Notes under the pieces: generated by a model
What the model was told of the DNA's origin: nothing
What the model saw: only the letters and a program-made list of their open reading frames with translations
Databases searched by the model: none
Made by a program: the position numbers and the translations under genes
Origin: a virus
Virus record (IMG/VR): IMGVR_UViG_3300037264_001061
Location: 1 to 20,867 of that record
Strand: one strand, 5' to 3'
DNA length: 20,867 bases
In this document: positions 1 through 7,472 of the stretch, in pieces
Numbering within the stretch: the first letter of the stretch is position 1
Layout: each line of letters begins with the position of its first letter

Positions 1-2
1 GT

Positions 3-92
3 TCAGCATGTGGAACGGCAATAGTGCATGAGTTCGTTGATGAAGTGCCGACCCAACCGGCGGCACCGAAAATTGAAGGACAAGGAGCATAA
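3..92 (+). CDS. C-terminal end of an upstream gene (partial)
   Basis: Twenty-nine codons are open from the left edge of the window to a TAA at 90-92; the other two forward frames are closed by stops within the first 30 bases. The visible tail is hydrophilic and ends in a Pro/Ala/Gly-rich stretch (VPTQPAAPKIEGQGA), which looks like a flexible C-terminus. The stop lies 8 bases before the next ATG at 101, and the GGAG at 84-87 that probably serves that gene lies inside this one, so the two genes appear coupled. The family cannot be recognised from so little. A terminase subunit would be a usual occupant of this position upstream of a portal, but nothing here shows that. Confidence 0.5.
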   Translation, partial: SACGTAIVHEFVDEVPTQPAAPKIEGQGA

Positions 93-100
93 GCTAACCA

Positions 101-1150
101 ATGCCACTGACAGTTGTACCAGATAGACAAGTAGAGTTAGACCCCGTAACAAGTCAAAATGTTCGAGTGCAAAAGCTCGACCCCGCATTTATATTAAGAG
201 ATACGGGTATTGCTTTACCAGGGGGGTTATACAGACTCGCCCATGATAGTACACTGACGCGCTTGCAGTTACTTAGAAACAAAGCTGTCGCGGGTGATTT
301 CTCTGATTTTGAATCTATTGTGCAAGTTTTACCCAACGCTACCGCTTCTCAGCTACAGCTTCCGCGTGTATGGACGGGACGTTGGCTTACTTTTGGTAGC
401 TCCTATACTGTGGCGACTGTTGATTCGTTCGATAATCTATCTTTGTTTGTTGAAGCAGGAAGTGGAAGACTGGCATTTGCGGATAGTGGCGTTGCCAGGA
501 TACTTGCCCACACAGTTGACACCGTGAATCACCGCATCTCATCCGCGACCCCCGCATTTGAACTGCGGGATACCGACCAAGCTCTCCCGAACGGACTGTG
601 GCGAATCCGACAGGACGAACTCAAGGTGAGAATCGAGCGCAACACGGCTGCTGGGGGAGACTTCTCAACAGACCAAGACCACATGAACATCATCAACAAC
701 CCAACCGGCAACGAAGTTGCGGTGGAGATTTTTGGCACTATGACGTTGTTCTCGCTTGGGACGGCGGGTTCTCCGGCGGTGCGGTTCGAGGATGCGGTTA
801 CAGCAGTAAACGCTACACCCAAGTCCATCTACCGAAACTCTGTAGACAGCAGACCCCACTGGACAACGACGGCGCATGTGTTCCCTGGTGGGCCGGCGGA
901 CGAGCGGGTTATTGCATTTCACGAAGACATGGTAGTGCGCGAGACCCCTTCCGGCGCTGTGGATGGTGTAAACGTAACCTTCACATTGGCGTTCACTCCG
1001 GTTACTGGTAAAGAGCAAGTGTACCTGAACGGTATCTTGCAGGATGCTGGGGCTACCAACGACTACACGATTTCCGGTGTGACCATCACCTACAACACGG
1101 CTCCGGTTTCTGGCGACAAATTGCGCGTAAGCTACATCTACAAATCGTAA
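101..1150 (+). CDS. Beta-rich phage structural protein with internal duplication and C-terminal fibre module
   Basis: The protein has 349 residues, no signal peptide and no membrane segment. It holds two diverged copies of one domain: residues 27-120 begin DPAFILRDTG.ALPGGLYRL and residues 150-235 begin TPAFELRDT.QALPNGLWRI. Both contain a [VG]GDFS turn and end near RLAFADS or VRFEDA. Residues 280-349 are a separate module with the pattern ETPSG.vDGVN.tFtl, vYLNGi, NDYTISG and aPvSGDkL.v.Y, which recurs in the proteins at 17857 and 18459. I recall this last module as common in phage virion and fibre proteins, where it is usually uncharacterised. A role as a virion-surface or fibre-associated protein is therefore likely but not proven. 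Codon use changes along the gene: the first 400 bases use TTA, ATA and AGA freely, while after about base 530 CTC, CTG and CGN dominate. This suggests a mosaic gene. GGAG at 84-87 is the likely, rather distant, ribosome-binding site. Confidence 0.85.
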   Translation: MPLTVVPDRQVELDPVTSQNVRVQKLDPAFILRDTGIALPGGLYRLAHDSTLTRLQLLRNKAVAGDFSDFESIVQVLPNATASQLQLPRVWTGRWLTFGSSYTVATVDSFDNLSLFVEAGSGRLAFADSGVARILAHTVDTVNHRISSATPAFELRDTDQALPNGLWRIRQDELKVRIERNTAAGGDFSTDQDHMNIINNPTGNEVAVEIFGTMTLFSLGTAGSPAVRFEDAVTAVNATPKSIYRNSVDSRPHWTTTAHVFPGGPADERVIAFHEDMVVRETPSGAVDGVNVTFTLAFTPVTGKEQVYLNGILQDAGATNDYTISGVTITYNTAPVSGDKLRVSYIYKS

Positions 1151-1161
1151 AGGAGATAATT

Positions 1162-1437
1162 ATGGTTGATGCAATCGTAGCTGTCTTAGCTGTGGCAGCG
1201 TTCATGTGGGCGTTTGGTTCGGCTGGTCTTCGCTGGTGGGTGTGGTTTTGGGCGGGGATGACCGGACTGCTCGCGCTGTTTGAACTCGCGTCCAAGCTCG
1301 AAACGGGGCGAACGTTGAGCCAGCAGTTTTGGGCGTACTCCCTGAATCACCACGCGGGCGCATGGATGCTTGCCGGACTGGTAGCAGCGGGCGGAATCGG
1401 GTTAGCCGCACACCTGCTCTGGAAGATTATTAGGTAA
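1162..1437 (+). CDS. Small three-helix membrane protein, holin candidate
   Basis: The product has 91 residues with three hydrophobic segments at about 4-20, 25-43 and 66-88, and a short basic C-terminus (WKIIR). Size and topology fit class I phage holins, which form the inner-membrane lesions that release endolysin. A three-helix membrane protein of another role is equally compatible, because holins share no reliable sequence signature. AGGAG at 1151-1155 lies 6 bases before the ATG, an excellent ribosome-binding site. The next gene encodes a coiled coil followed by one membrane helix, the arrangement of XhlA-type holin partners, which strengthens the lysis reading. No endolysin is visible in the window, which weakens it. 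Confidence 0.75.
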   Translation: MVDAIVAVLAVAAFMWAFGSAGLRWWVWFWAGMTGLLALFELASKLETGRTLSQQFWAYSLNHHAGAWMLAGLVAAGGIGLAAHLLWKIIR

Positions 1438-1446
1438 GGAGAGAAT

Positions 1447-1719
1447 ATGAAACGTAAACGAAGCGCGACCCTTGAGGAAAGGGTTACAACGTTAGAAACC
1501 GAACTCCCACATATCTACAGGGAGTTGAAAGAAATCAAAAAGCAGATAACGAACGACATCCCACACCAGATTGCGGCATTGGAGGACTCGGTGGAGAAAA
1601 TCGGGCGGCGCTATGGCGACCTTGATGCAGTCTCCCGCTTTCTATCAGTGTGTGTCAAAGGTGTGGCGTTGCTGCTGGGCGTATTATGGAGTTGGAGGCA
1701 GTTGTTCGGAGGTAAATAA
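1447..1719 (+). CDS. Coiled-coil protein with C-terminal membrane anchor, XhlA-like
   Basis: The product has 90 residues. Residues 1-60 are charged and helical with heptad-like spacing of hydrophobic residues (LEERVTTLETEL, then IAALEDSVEKIG). Residues 66-84 form one hydrophobic segment (SVCVKGVALLLGVLWSW), followed by a short basic end. This layout matches the haemolysin XhlA family, membrane-associated partners of phage holins, but the sequence itself is not diagnostic. AAGGAG at 1436-1441 sits 5 bases before the ATG. The stop overlaps the next start as TAATG, so translation of the two genes is coupled. A role with the preceding membrane protein in lysis is an inference from topology and adjacency. 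Confidence 0.7.
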   Translation: MKRKRSATLEERVTTLETELPHIYRELKEIKKQITNDIPHQIAALEDSVEKIGRRYGDLDAVSRFLSVCVKGVALLLGVLWSWRQLFGGK

Positions 1720-1919
1720 TGGACGCCGCCACGATGACGAAGCTCCGAGACCTGATAACGCAGTTGGAAAAGCTGCGCCGGACTAAGGTGCCCTCGGACT
1801 ATGCCTACGGGCAGCGCGGACGAAACGAGAATGGACGGGTGGGTGGAAAACTTGGAATTACCGCCCCAGGCAATGACCCCGACAACCCCAGGCTTGTATT
1901 CCCGATTGGGGAGGTCTAA
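1719..1919 (+). CDS. Small hypothetical protein
   Basis: The product has 66 residues. Residues 1-25 form a probable amphipathic helix (MTKLRDLITQLEKLRR). The remainder is Gly/Asn/Pro-rich and probably extended (RGRNENGRVGGKLG, then GNDPDNPRLVFPIGEV). It has no cysteines or membrane segment. The start overlaps the previous stop by one base, with GGAGG at 1708-1712 in good position, which is the main reason to believe the gene. I do not recognise the family. Its place between the membrane-protein pair and an HTH protein says little about function. Confidence 0.65.
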   Translation: MDAATMTKLRDLITQLEKLRRTKVPSDYAYGQRGRNENGRVGGKLGITAPGNDPDNPRLVFPIGEV

Positions 1920-1935
1920 CGGCGAGACATGATAA

Positions 1936-2226
1936 ATGCAACAGACCTTAACACAAGAACAGCAGCAAGCGGTTGTGTCATTGTACCATGCGAACGCAAC
2001 GGTCAACGAAATCGCGCAGAAAACGGGCCTCGACCCGAAGGCGGTACTGTTCTATCTTACAGGGCAGGGCTTGTGGAGCGAGTTTTGCAGTGGATGTGTT
2101 CTAAAGCGGTGCTACGATTGTCGGGGGCTGTCAGAACTTGGTAAGCCCATCTCAATTCAGGACGAAGTAAACTTATTGGCAACGTTGAGAAAGCCGAGGG
2201 CAACCAATGACAGACAAGCAACTTGA
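1936..2226 (+). CDS. Small helix-turn-helix protein with four-cysteine cluster
   Basis: The product has 96 residues. Residues 8-45 read as a helix-turn-helix of the Hin/transposase-N type: QQQAVVSLYHAN, turn, VNEIAQKTGLDPKAVLFYL. They are followed by C51-x2-C54-x4-C59-x2-C62, which could bind one zinc ion. The combination suggests nucleic-acid binding, for example a small regulator or a packaging-associated DNA-binding protein, but no family can be named. I prefer this frame over a competing ORF from 1929 because it carries the coherent HTH pattern and runs to the overlap with the next gene. The upstream ribosome-binding site is weak (GAG near 1923). The end overlaps the metallopeptidase gene by 20 bases. 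Confidence 0.75.
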   Translation: MQQTLTQEQQQAVVSLYHANATVNEIAQKTGLDPKAVLFYLTGQGLWSEFCSGCVLKRCYDCRGLSELGKPISIQDEVNLLATLRKPRATNDRQAT

Positions 2227-2602
2227 GCAGAAGGTCAAGGCGGCAATCCAGAAGTGGGCAGCAGCCCTGGGCATTAGTGATTACACCTACACGATTGAGC
2301 TTTGCACTGACAGGAAACTCCGTGGCAACTACGCGGAGGTCAACACGGATGACGAGACGCGAGAGGTTACGGTATCCATGAATAAGCACCGACTCTCCCG
2401 CGAACCGAACGAGCTTGAGAAAACAGTGGTACACGAACTTTTACACACACGGCTAAATGAATACGCCGAACACGCAATTACCATCATAAACGAATACGTA
2501 ACAAGCCCAAAGACCAAACACCTACTTGGAAAACAGCTTGAGAGACTTGAACACAAGGTCGTCGTGGCGCTGACAGATGCGTTGACGCGAAAAGGAGATT
2601 AA
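2207..2602 (+). CDS. Small HExxH zinc metallopeptidase-like protein
   Basis: The product has 131 residues. The motif H76-E77-L-L-H80, preceded by TVV and followed by TRLNEYAEHA, is the zinc-binding helix of zincin peptidases: two histidines ligate zinc and the glutamate activates water. Candidate third ligands are glutamates in the following helix (E85, E88) or around E96. Residues 25-60 predict beta strands (DYTYTIELC and TREVTVSMNK) as in SprT/minimal gluzincin folds. Short proteins of this type are frequent in phage genomes and mostly uncharacterised, so the substrate is unknown. GAGGG at 2196-2200 precedes the ATG, which lies inside the end of the HTH gene. The gene ends directly against the portal start. 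Catalytic activity is inferred from the motif only. Confidence 0.8.
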   Translation: MTDKQLEQKVKAAIQKWAAALGISDYTYTIELCTDRKLRGNYAEVNTDDETREVTVSMNKHRLSREPNELEKTVVHELLHTRLNEYAEHAITIINEYVTSPKTKHLLGKQLERLEHKVVVALTDALTRKGD

Positions 2603-4558
2603 ATGGGACTGTATGACATGCTGAAACCAGAGGCGAAGAACGCGGAACAACTGGTGAAATCTGCCCAGGAGTTTATGTTCCGGTTTGCGTCAGGGCTGAA
2701 GAAGAAAGAGGACGAAGACCGACCGGAGCCGGAACCGCGCAAGGGTATTTGGCGCTTTCTGAACACGGTTACGAACAAGAAACAACAGCGGACGTTTCAA
2801 CTCAACGCTGCTACGCTCAAGAGGCTGGCGAATAGCGACCCCGTTACGTGGTCAATTCGCCGAACCATCAAGTCCCTGGTCAACCAGGCAGAGTGGGACA
2901 TCGTGGTGGACACGGAGAAAACCGAGAACGAGTTGGACAGGTGGGAAGACCTGGCACTCTCCTACGTATCGCCGTATGCTGTGAAAACCGAGAGCGCAGT
3001 GGACTTCACGACCAAGCACGTTGAGCCGAAGCTGGCGAAGGAACTTAAGAGCAAGTTGAAAGAGATTTACGACTCCCCGTTGGCGGAGCCGGAGAAAAAG
3101 AAGGCAATTCGTTGGTGTTTCGAGTCAGCCACCCGTCAGGTAAAGGAAGTGGCGGAAGGACACAGGGAGCCGGTGAAGGCAATCCTTGAGAAGCCCACTA
3201 CGCGGGGTATCGAATCCAACTGGCGGATGCTGCAAGAGCGCGTGTTGGAAGACCTGCTCCTGTATGATGCGGGCGTGATTGTCAAGAACGACAACCACGA
3301 TGGCGAACTGGCAGAACTCTACACCCTTCCAGGGCACGAAATCCGGCTCTACCGGAACGAAGACCTGACCATTCCCCAAGCCCCCGAACCCGCCTACGTG
3401 TGGGAGGACAAGGGCGTAATCCGTGCCGAGTTTACGTGGGACGAACTGATTTACGTGATGCAGAACCCACAGGAGAACGGGTACGGTATGAGTCCGTTGG
3501 AGGCAGCTTCGCACGTCATTGTGGCGGGCATCTACGCGGACGAATACAACATTGACTACTTCAAGAACAGCAACGTGCCCCCAGGCGTTTTCAACTTGGG
3601 TGAGGATGTAACCGAAGACCAGCGGGCAATGTTCCGCCAGATGTGGGAACAGGAAGTCCGAGGGCGTGGTGGACTGCACCGCATGATGTTCATTAGCGGG
3701 AGCAAGAACCCAGACTTCATCCCGATGAAGATTCACTCCAACCGCGACATGCAGATGATGGACTACGTGAAGTGGACGACCGGAGTGAAGTGTATGGCAT
3801 ACGGACTCTCGCCACAAGACATTGGGCTGGTAATGGACTTCCACCGGACAACGGCGGAGGAACAGCAAATGCTCTCGCAAGCGCGGGGCATCAAGAATGT
3901 GCTGCACCTGCTCAAGTCGTACTACAACGATGAGATTGTCAAGAAGGAGTTTGAGTTCAACGATGTGGAGTTTGATTGGCAGAGCACGGACAATACGGAT
4001 GAGAAAAAGTCATCCGAGATTGACAGCGTGGACATTTCGCGGGGCGTAATTTCCCGTAACGAGCGCCGGAAGAAGCTCGGACTCAAGCCCGTGGATGGTG
4101 GGGACATCATCACAAGCGACTCGCAAATGAACCCCATTTCGACCCTCGAAAATGCACAGGAGATGGCAATGGGCGGAGCGACAGGGCAACCTGGTCAGCC
4201 CGGCCAACCTGGACAGCCAGGACAGCCTGGACAGGGTGGATTTGGAGGGCAGGGAGGGCAACCAGGCACCCCGCCAGGTGCCCCCCGCGTAGGAGGCGGA
4301 GGCCCCCCAGGAAGCCCCGTACAGGGGCAACCAGGCGCACCAGCCAAGCCGCCAGCAGGGGCGGGTGGGTTCCCAGGAGGCACGGAGCGGGAAGTAACCC
4401 CTATCAAGCTGGGGAGCAAGCCCGTGGTCAAACTCAGCATCAACCGCCGGAAGCCAATGGGGACGCAGAAAGAGGCGATGGACGGGGTAGTGAACGAATT
4501 GAAGACCAAAGGCGTAGACGCCGAAATCAGGATTGGCTTCGATGATTCGCAGGTGTAA
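2603..4558 (+). CDS. Phage portal protein, HK97-type, with collagen-like C-terminal tail
   Basis: The portal is the dodecameric ring at the capsid vertex through which DNA is packaged and ejected. The 651-residue product shows the HK97-type pattern: an N-terminal part with ANSDPVTWSIRRTIKSLVNQ near residues 74-95, a central stem region with YFKNSNVPPGVFNLG near 320-335, then DFIPMKIHSNRDMQMMDY and the GLSPQDIGLVMDFHRTTAEE segment, and a terminal SRGVISRNERRKKLGLKP segment. About 120 residues follow that ordinary portals of this class lack. Residues 524-593 are Gly/Pro/Gln-rich with five consecutive GQP triplets, and residues 594-651 return to a mixed sequence. AAAAGGAG lies just before the previous stop, and the ATG at 2603 directly follows that stop. 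Family assignment is secure; the role of the tail is unknown. Confidence 0.92.
   Translation: MGLYDMLKPEAKNAEQLVKSAQEFMFRFASGLKKKEDEDRPEPEPRKGIWRFLNTVTNKKQQRTFQLNAATLKRLANSDPVTWSIRRTIKSLVNQAEWDIVVDTEKTENELDRWEDLALSYVSPYAVKTESAVDFTTKHVEPKLAKELKSKLKEIYDSPLAEPEKKKAIRWCFESATRQVKEVAEGHREPVKAILEKPTTRGIESNWRMLQERVLEDLLLYDAGVIVKNDNHDGELAELYTLPGHEIRLYRNEDLTIPQAPEPAYVWEDKGVIRAEFTWDELIYVMQNPQENGYGMSPLEAASHVIVAGIYADEYNIDYFKNSNVPPGVFNLGEDVTEDQRAMFRQMWEQEVRGRGGLHRMMFISGSKNPDFIPMKIHSNRDMQMMDYVKWTTGVKCMAYGLSPQDIGLVMDFHRTTAEEQQMLSQARGIKNVLHLLKSYYNDEIVKKEFEFNDVEFDWQSTDNTDEKKSSEIDSVDISRGVISRNERRKKLGLKPVDGGDIITSDSQMNPISTLENAQEMAMGGATGQPGQPGQPGQPGQPGQGGFGGQGGQPGTPPGAPRVGGGGPPGSPVQGQPGAPAKPPAGAGGFPGGTEREVTPIKLGSKPVVKLSINRRKPMGTQKEAMDGVVNELKTKGVDAEIRIGFDDSQV
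4172..4380 (+). repeat. Collagen-like Gly-x-y coding repeat in the portal gene
   Basis: Nine-base units of the form GGN-CAR-CCN occur five times in a row from about 4184, coding GQP triplets. They are followed by irregular Gly/Pro-rich sequence to about residue 593 of the portal. Codons vary between units (CAA/CAG, CCT/CCC/CCA, GGG/GGT/GGC/GGA), so the run is not a fresh slippage product. Collagen-like segments are known in phage structural proteins, where they can form trimeric stalks; on a portal this would be unexpected, and the segment may simply be a flexible linker. Confidence 0.85.
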
Positions 4559-4564
4559 ACAATC

Positions 4565-4996
4565 ATGGGATGGGAAAACACTCAGGTTCAGTGCCAAGTT
4601 TGCGGGGCGTGGTCAACGCTCCCGTCCGACTTCTTTCCAGACGAGGCGAGAAGTCAGATTTACCGAGGCTTACAGTGTCTCAACTGCGACAACGTAACGC
4701 TGCTCCTTTACACGCCGAGCCGAGGGGTAGATGTAGTCGAAGCATCTTCGACTTATTCTATGGGCGAACAGATGTTTGGGTACTTCTTTCCGCCATTCGC
4801 CAATATGCCAATAGGAATTATCCCCATCGAGGAGATGCGGGCGAGGGTACGGGAAGGCGCAACGAAACAGCGGAAGCCCACCAAACGCAACAAGCGTCGG
4901 TGGAAAATTATTTATAAAGGAAAGCTCAGCGACGATGAGAGTCATATTAGACACCCCGACCCCAATAGAAAAACTAAGAAAGACATACAACGATAA
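4565..4996 (+). CDS. Four-cysteine zinc-ribbon-like protein with basic C-terminus
   Basis: The product has 143 residues. C10-x2-C13 and C38-x2-C41 (CQVC and CLNC) form a zinc-ribbon-like pair. A central Gly/Phe/Pro-rich part (MFGYFFPPFANMPIG) follows, and then a strongly basic tail from residue 88 on (KQRKPTKRNKRRWK). The basic tail suggests contact with nucleic acid or with an acidic partner. The start lies 6 bases after the portal stop, with AGGTG upstream. The end overlaps the MuF gene by 62 bases in another frame, an unusually long overlap for this operon. I do not recognise a named family. A packaging- or portal-associated role is suggested only by position. Confidence 0.75.
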   Translation: MGWENTQVQCQVCGAWSTLPSDFFPDEARSQIYRGLQCLNCDNVTLLLYTPSRGVDVVEASSTYSMGEQMFGYFFPPFANMPIGIIPIEEMRARVREGATKQRKPTKRNKRRWKIIYKGKLSDDESHIRHPDPNRKTKKDIQR

Positions 4997-7472
4997 AGTA
5001 ACGTTCATCACCACGACACAGGACTACCCGTTAATTACCGAAATCGAGATGTTAGGTAATTACCTGGGTGGGATGCGAAAGCGTCTAGTGCCCGTGCGCG
5101 TGGGGAAGAAGGTGGACAAACTTATCGCCCGCTACGCCAAGCGGTTGAATCGTATTTGGAACCAATACCAAAAGGAACTGGTCAACACACTCAGCCTGGA
5201 AGGGCTGAAGAAACTCGCGCCGGAGAACGAGGTGGAGAAAGCAGACGCCCCGACTCTGGCGCAAGTGCTTTCCGAGACAGACCCGACCAGGCAGCAGGTA
5301 CTACACATGAAGTACCTGAAGGCTCGCCGAGAAAAGCTCATCAAGCCCAAGCTGGAACAGATGAAGCAGGAACTTCAGCGAGCCGCTAAGCCTATGTTTG
5401 AGTCCGCTTACTTGCTGGGCAAAGAGCGCGGGCAAATCCTCACGCAGCAGGAGATGGACGACGACCTGAACGACGAGGATGAGGAGCTTCTTGCCGAGAA
5501 GGAAGATACGAACGAGGAGTTTGTAGCTATCTTGGTGGCAGACACTTACGACGATTACGAGGAGGCGCTTGGGGGGGAGTACGAGACCGAAGCCGAACTG
5601 ATGGCAGGGCTTCGGGACGCGCACAAATCCCAGCAGACCAGGTTGGGTAGCTTTGCGGCTACGCTGGGGGCGGCGCTCCTTGCGGCGGGGATGTCCCAGG
5701 CAATCCGCGACATTCAGGAAGTGGATGCGGATGGTGAGCCGACCGGAGAAGTGAAGACCGACCCCGAAACCGGAGAACCGCTTGGGGAGGTAGTGGAGGG
5801 CGGCTACTGGCACACGCGGACTGACGAGCGGGTGTGTGAGGGATGTGAGGGGAACGATGGTGCATGGATGACCCTAGAGGACTTTCAGGAGGAAGCCAAC
5901 ACCAACGAATGTCTCTCCAACTGCCGGTGCATCGAACTCTTTGAACCGGCTCCTATGCCAACCGACCAGGGCGAAGTGTGGACGGGCACCCCAGGCATAG
6001 ATAAGATGGTGCAATTGTTTGACCTCATCAAACATTCGCCACACGGAATCTCAAAACACCTTCCAGGCAAGCATGACCAGGCGGAACATTCCCCCACAGG
6101 CGCACCCGCGAAGGAGAAACCTGCGGCAACTCCCACAACTGACGCGCCAACGGTGGCGGAGACCAAGCCCGCAGAATCAGGTTTCCTAAGCGAGGAACGA
6201 TTTAATCCCAGCTTTGTTCAATCCGCTAAGGCGGAGACAGAGAACGCGAAGAAATACCTCGAAGTGAAGGAGCCAATTTCCAGGGAGGCGATTGCCGAGG
6301 GATTCAACCGGCACCTTAACCGAGCTTTCGAGGAAAAGATTGCGAGCTATAGGGGAGTGGTAGCGAACAGGCGTGAAATCGTAAATCAAAGAACAGTGGC
6401 GTTGGCAGCGGATAAAGCCAAGCTAGAGACCGCCACTGACGAAAATCGCGGTCTCCTTGAGAGTGAGCTTCACTTCGCAGAGCAGAACCTAGCAGAGGAC
6501 AAAGTACGTCTCCGCAACTCAGAAAATACACTGACCTTCTTGGAGAGCGAAGTGGGGCGGGTAGGTGTCCAGGGAATTGTAGACAAAGCCATTGAGGAGC
6601 TTTCAAAAGCCAAAAGTATTGGAGAGCAGAAAGACTTGATGCGGCGTATACATCAAACTGCCGTCGCTGCGACAGGAAAGGCATGGCGAGCTAAGGGAGA
6701 GAAGGCGGAACTCCAACGGGAACTGACAGACACTTACTACAGTATTGTAAGAAATCGAAACGCCCAATTTCAAACCTACGAGGAAGATAGTCTCAAGGGG
6801 TACATGGAATCGCACAACGCTTCCATTATTCAAGCAACCAGTGAGGAAGGGGACGCCACCTATAAACATACCCGCCGCATGGTTGAGGGTGATGCAACGA
6901 AAACCATTCAAGGGCGACCTAATTTTAAGGAAGGGCGCGATTGGATTCTCAATAATTTTAACCCAGCGGTTCTTGCGAGTATGACTACTCCCGTGAAATG
7001 GGAAGCCAAGCGCGGTGCTGGTGGGGGACGTTCGTGGTACAGAAGCGCAGACCAGACGATTACCCTTGCCAGGGATGACCGACCAGGGACAATCCCGCAT
7101 GAGTTTGTCCATCATCTTGAGAGGCAAGTTCCTGAGATTTCCTCGTTCTTTGAGGACTACTACGCGCAGAGAACGGGCACGGAACAGCCCGTAAAAATGT
7201 CGAAGATTCGCGGGCATGGCGGGTACGAGTCTTACGAATATACGCGCCCCGACAAGTTTGCAGACGCATACATGGGGCACGTAAACATCATGGCATATGG
7301 GAGCGAAAATCGCCGTGGGGGAGAAATCTTTTCCCAGGCGGTTGCGATGCTCTCTACTCCCCAGGACGCTGCCCGACTCTACCGAAAAGACCCTGAGCTA
7401 TTTGGGATTACCATGTCTGTACTGAAGGGCAACGTCCCGCACCGAACCACCCACAGGGCGGTATCTGGCTAA
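4935..7472 (+). CDS. MuF-type head morphogenesis protein fused to HExxH metallopeptidase-like domain
   Basis: The product has 845 residues. The N-terminal 330 residues are the minor head protein part: a charged helical region, then W292-H-T-R-T-D-E-R-V-C301-E-G-C304 and C326-L-S-N-C330-R-C332, the conserved end of the SPP1 gp7/Mu gpF family, whose members sit by the portal and take part in capsid assembly. A linker (IDKMVQL at 355-361) leads to KHLPGKHDQAEHSPTG at 374-389. Residues 430-610 are charged and probably coiled coil. The C-terminal part has H722-E723-F-V-H726-H727 and a later GGEIFSQAVAML segment whose glutamate could be the third zinc ligand. MuF proteins with C-terminal toxin or enzyme domains are known from temperate phages, so this domain may be ejected cargo. 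AAAGGAAAG at 4917-4925 supports the start. Activity and target are unknown. Confidence 0.88.
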   Translation: MRVILDTPTPIEKLRKTYNDKVTFITTTQDYPLITEIEMLGNYLGGMRKRLVPVRVGKKVDKLIARYAKRLNRIWNQYQKELVNTLSLEGLKKLAPENEVEKADAPTLAQVLSETDPTRQQVLHMKYLKARREKLIKPKLEQMKQELQRAAKPMFESAYLLGKERGQILTQQEMDDDLNDEDEELLAEKEDTNEEFVAILVADTYDDYEEALGGEYETEAELMAGLRDAHKSQQTRLGSFAATLGAALLAAGMSQAIRDIQEVDADGEPTGEVKTDPETGEPLGEVVEGGYWHTRTDERVCEGCEGNDGAWMTLEDFQEEANTNECLSNCRCIELFEPAPMPTDQGEVWTGTPGIDKMVQLFDLIKHSPHGISKHLPGKHDQAEHSPTGAPAKEKPAATPTTDAPTVAETKPAESGFLSEERFNPSFVQSAKAETENAKKYLEVKEPISREAIAEGFNRHLNRAFEEKIASYRGVVANRREIVNQRTVALAADKAKLETATDENRGLLESELHFAEQNLAEDKVRLRNSENTLTFLESEVGRVGVQGIVDKAIEELSKAKSIGEQKDLMRRIHQTAVAATGKAWRAKGEKAELQRELTDTYYSIVRNRNAQFQTYEEDSLKGYMESHNASIIQATSEEGDATYKHTRRMVEGDATKTIQGRPNFKEGRDWILNNFNPAVLASMTTPVKWEAKRGAGGGRSWYRSADQTITLARDDRPGTIPHEFVHHLERQVPEISSFFEDYYAQRTGTEQPVKMSKIRGHGGYESYEYTRPDKFADAYMGHVNIMAYGSENRRGGEIFSQAVAMLSTPQDAARLYRKDPELFGITMSVLKGNVPHRTTHRAVSG
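6054..6107 (+). other. KHLPG-HDQ-H motif, copy 1
   Basis: Codes KHLPGKHDQAEHSPTG at residues 374-389 of the MuF protein, followed by Ala/Pro/Thr-rich linker. It separates the MuF domain from the coiled-coil and metallopeptidase-like part. Three histidines and an aspartate have the spacing H, H+6, D+7, H+11. Confidence 0.85.

Noticed and set aside
598-1011. Second coding frame inside the first structural gene
   Set aside because: The predicted product is Arg/Trp/His-rich, as expected from an out-of-frame reading of the GC-richer half of the gene, and has no ribosome-binding site.
1929-2144. Alternative open frame overlapping the HTH gene
   Set aside because: It has no recognisable pattern, while the frame from 1936 gives a coherent HTH and four-cysteine cluster and joins the next gene.
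3125-3907. 260-codon minus-strand open frame opposite the portal gene
   Set aside because: The portal on the + strand is unmistakable here; the reverse frame is rich in Val/His/Leu as expected of an antisense shadow.
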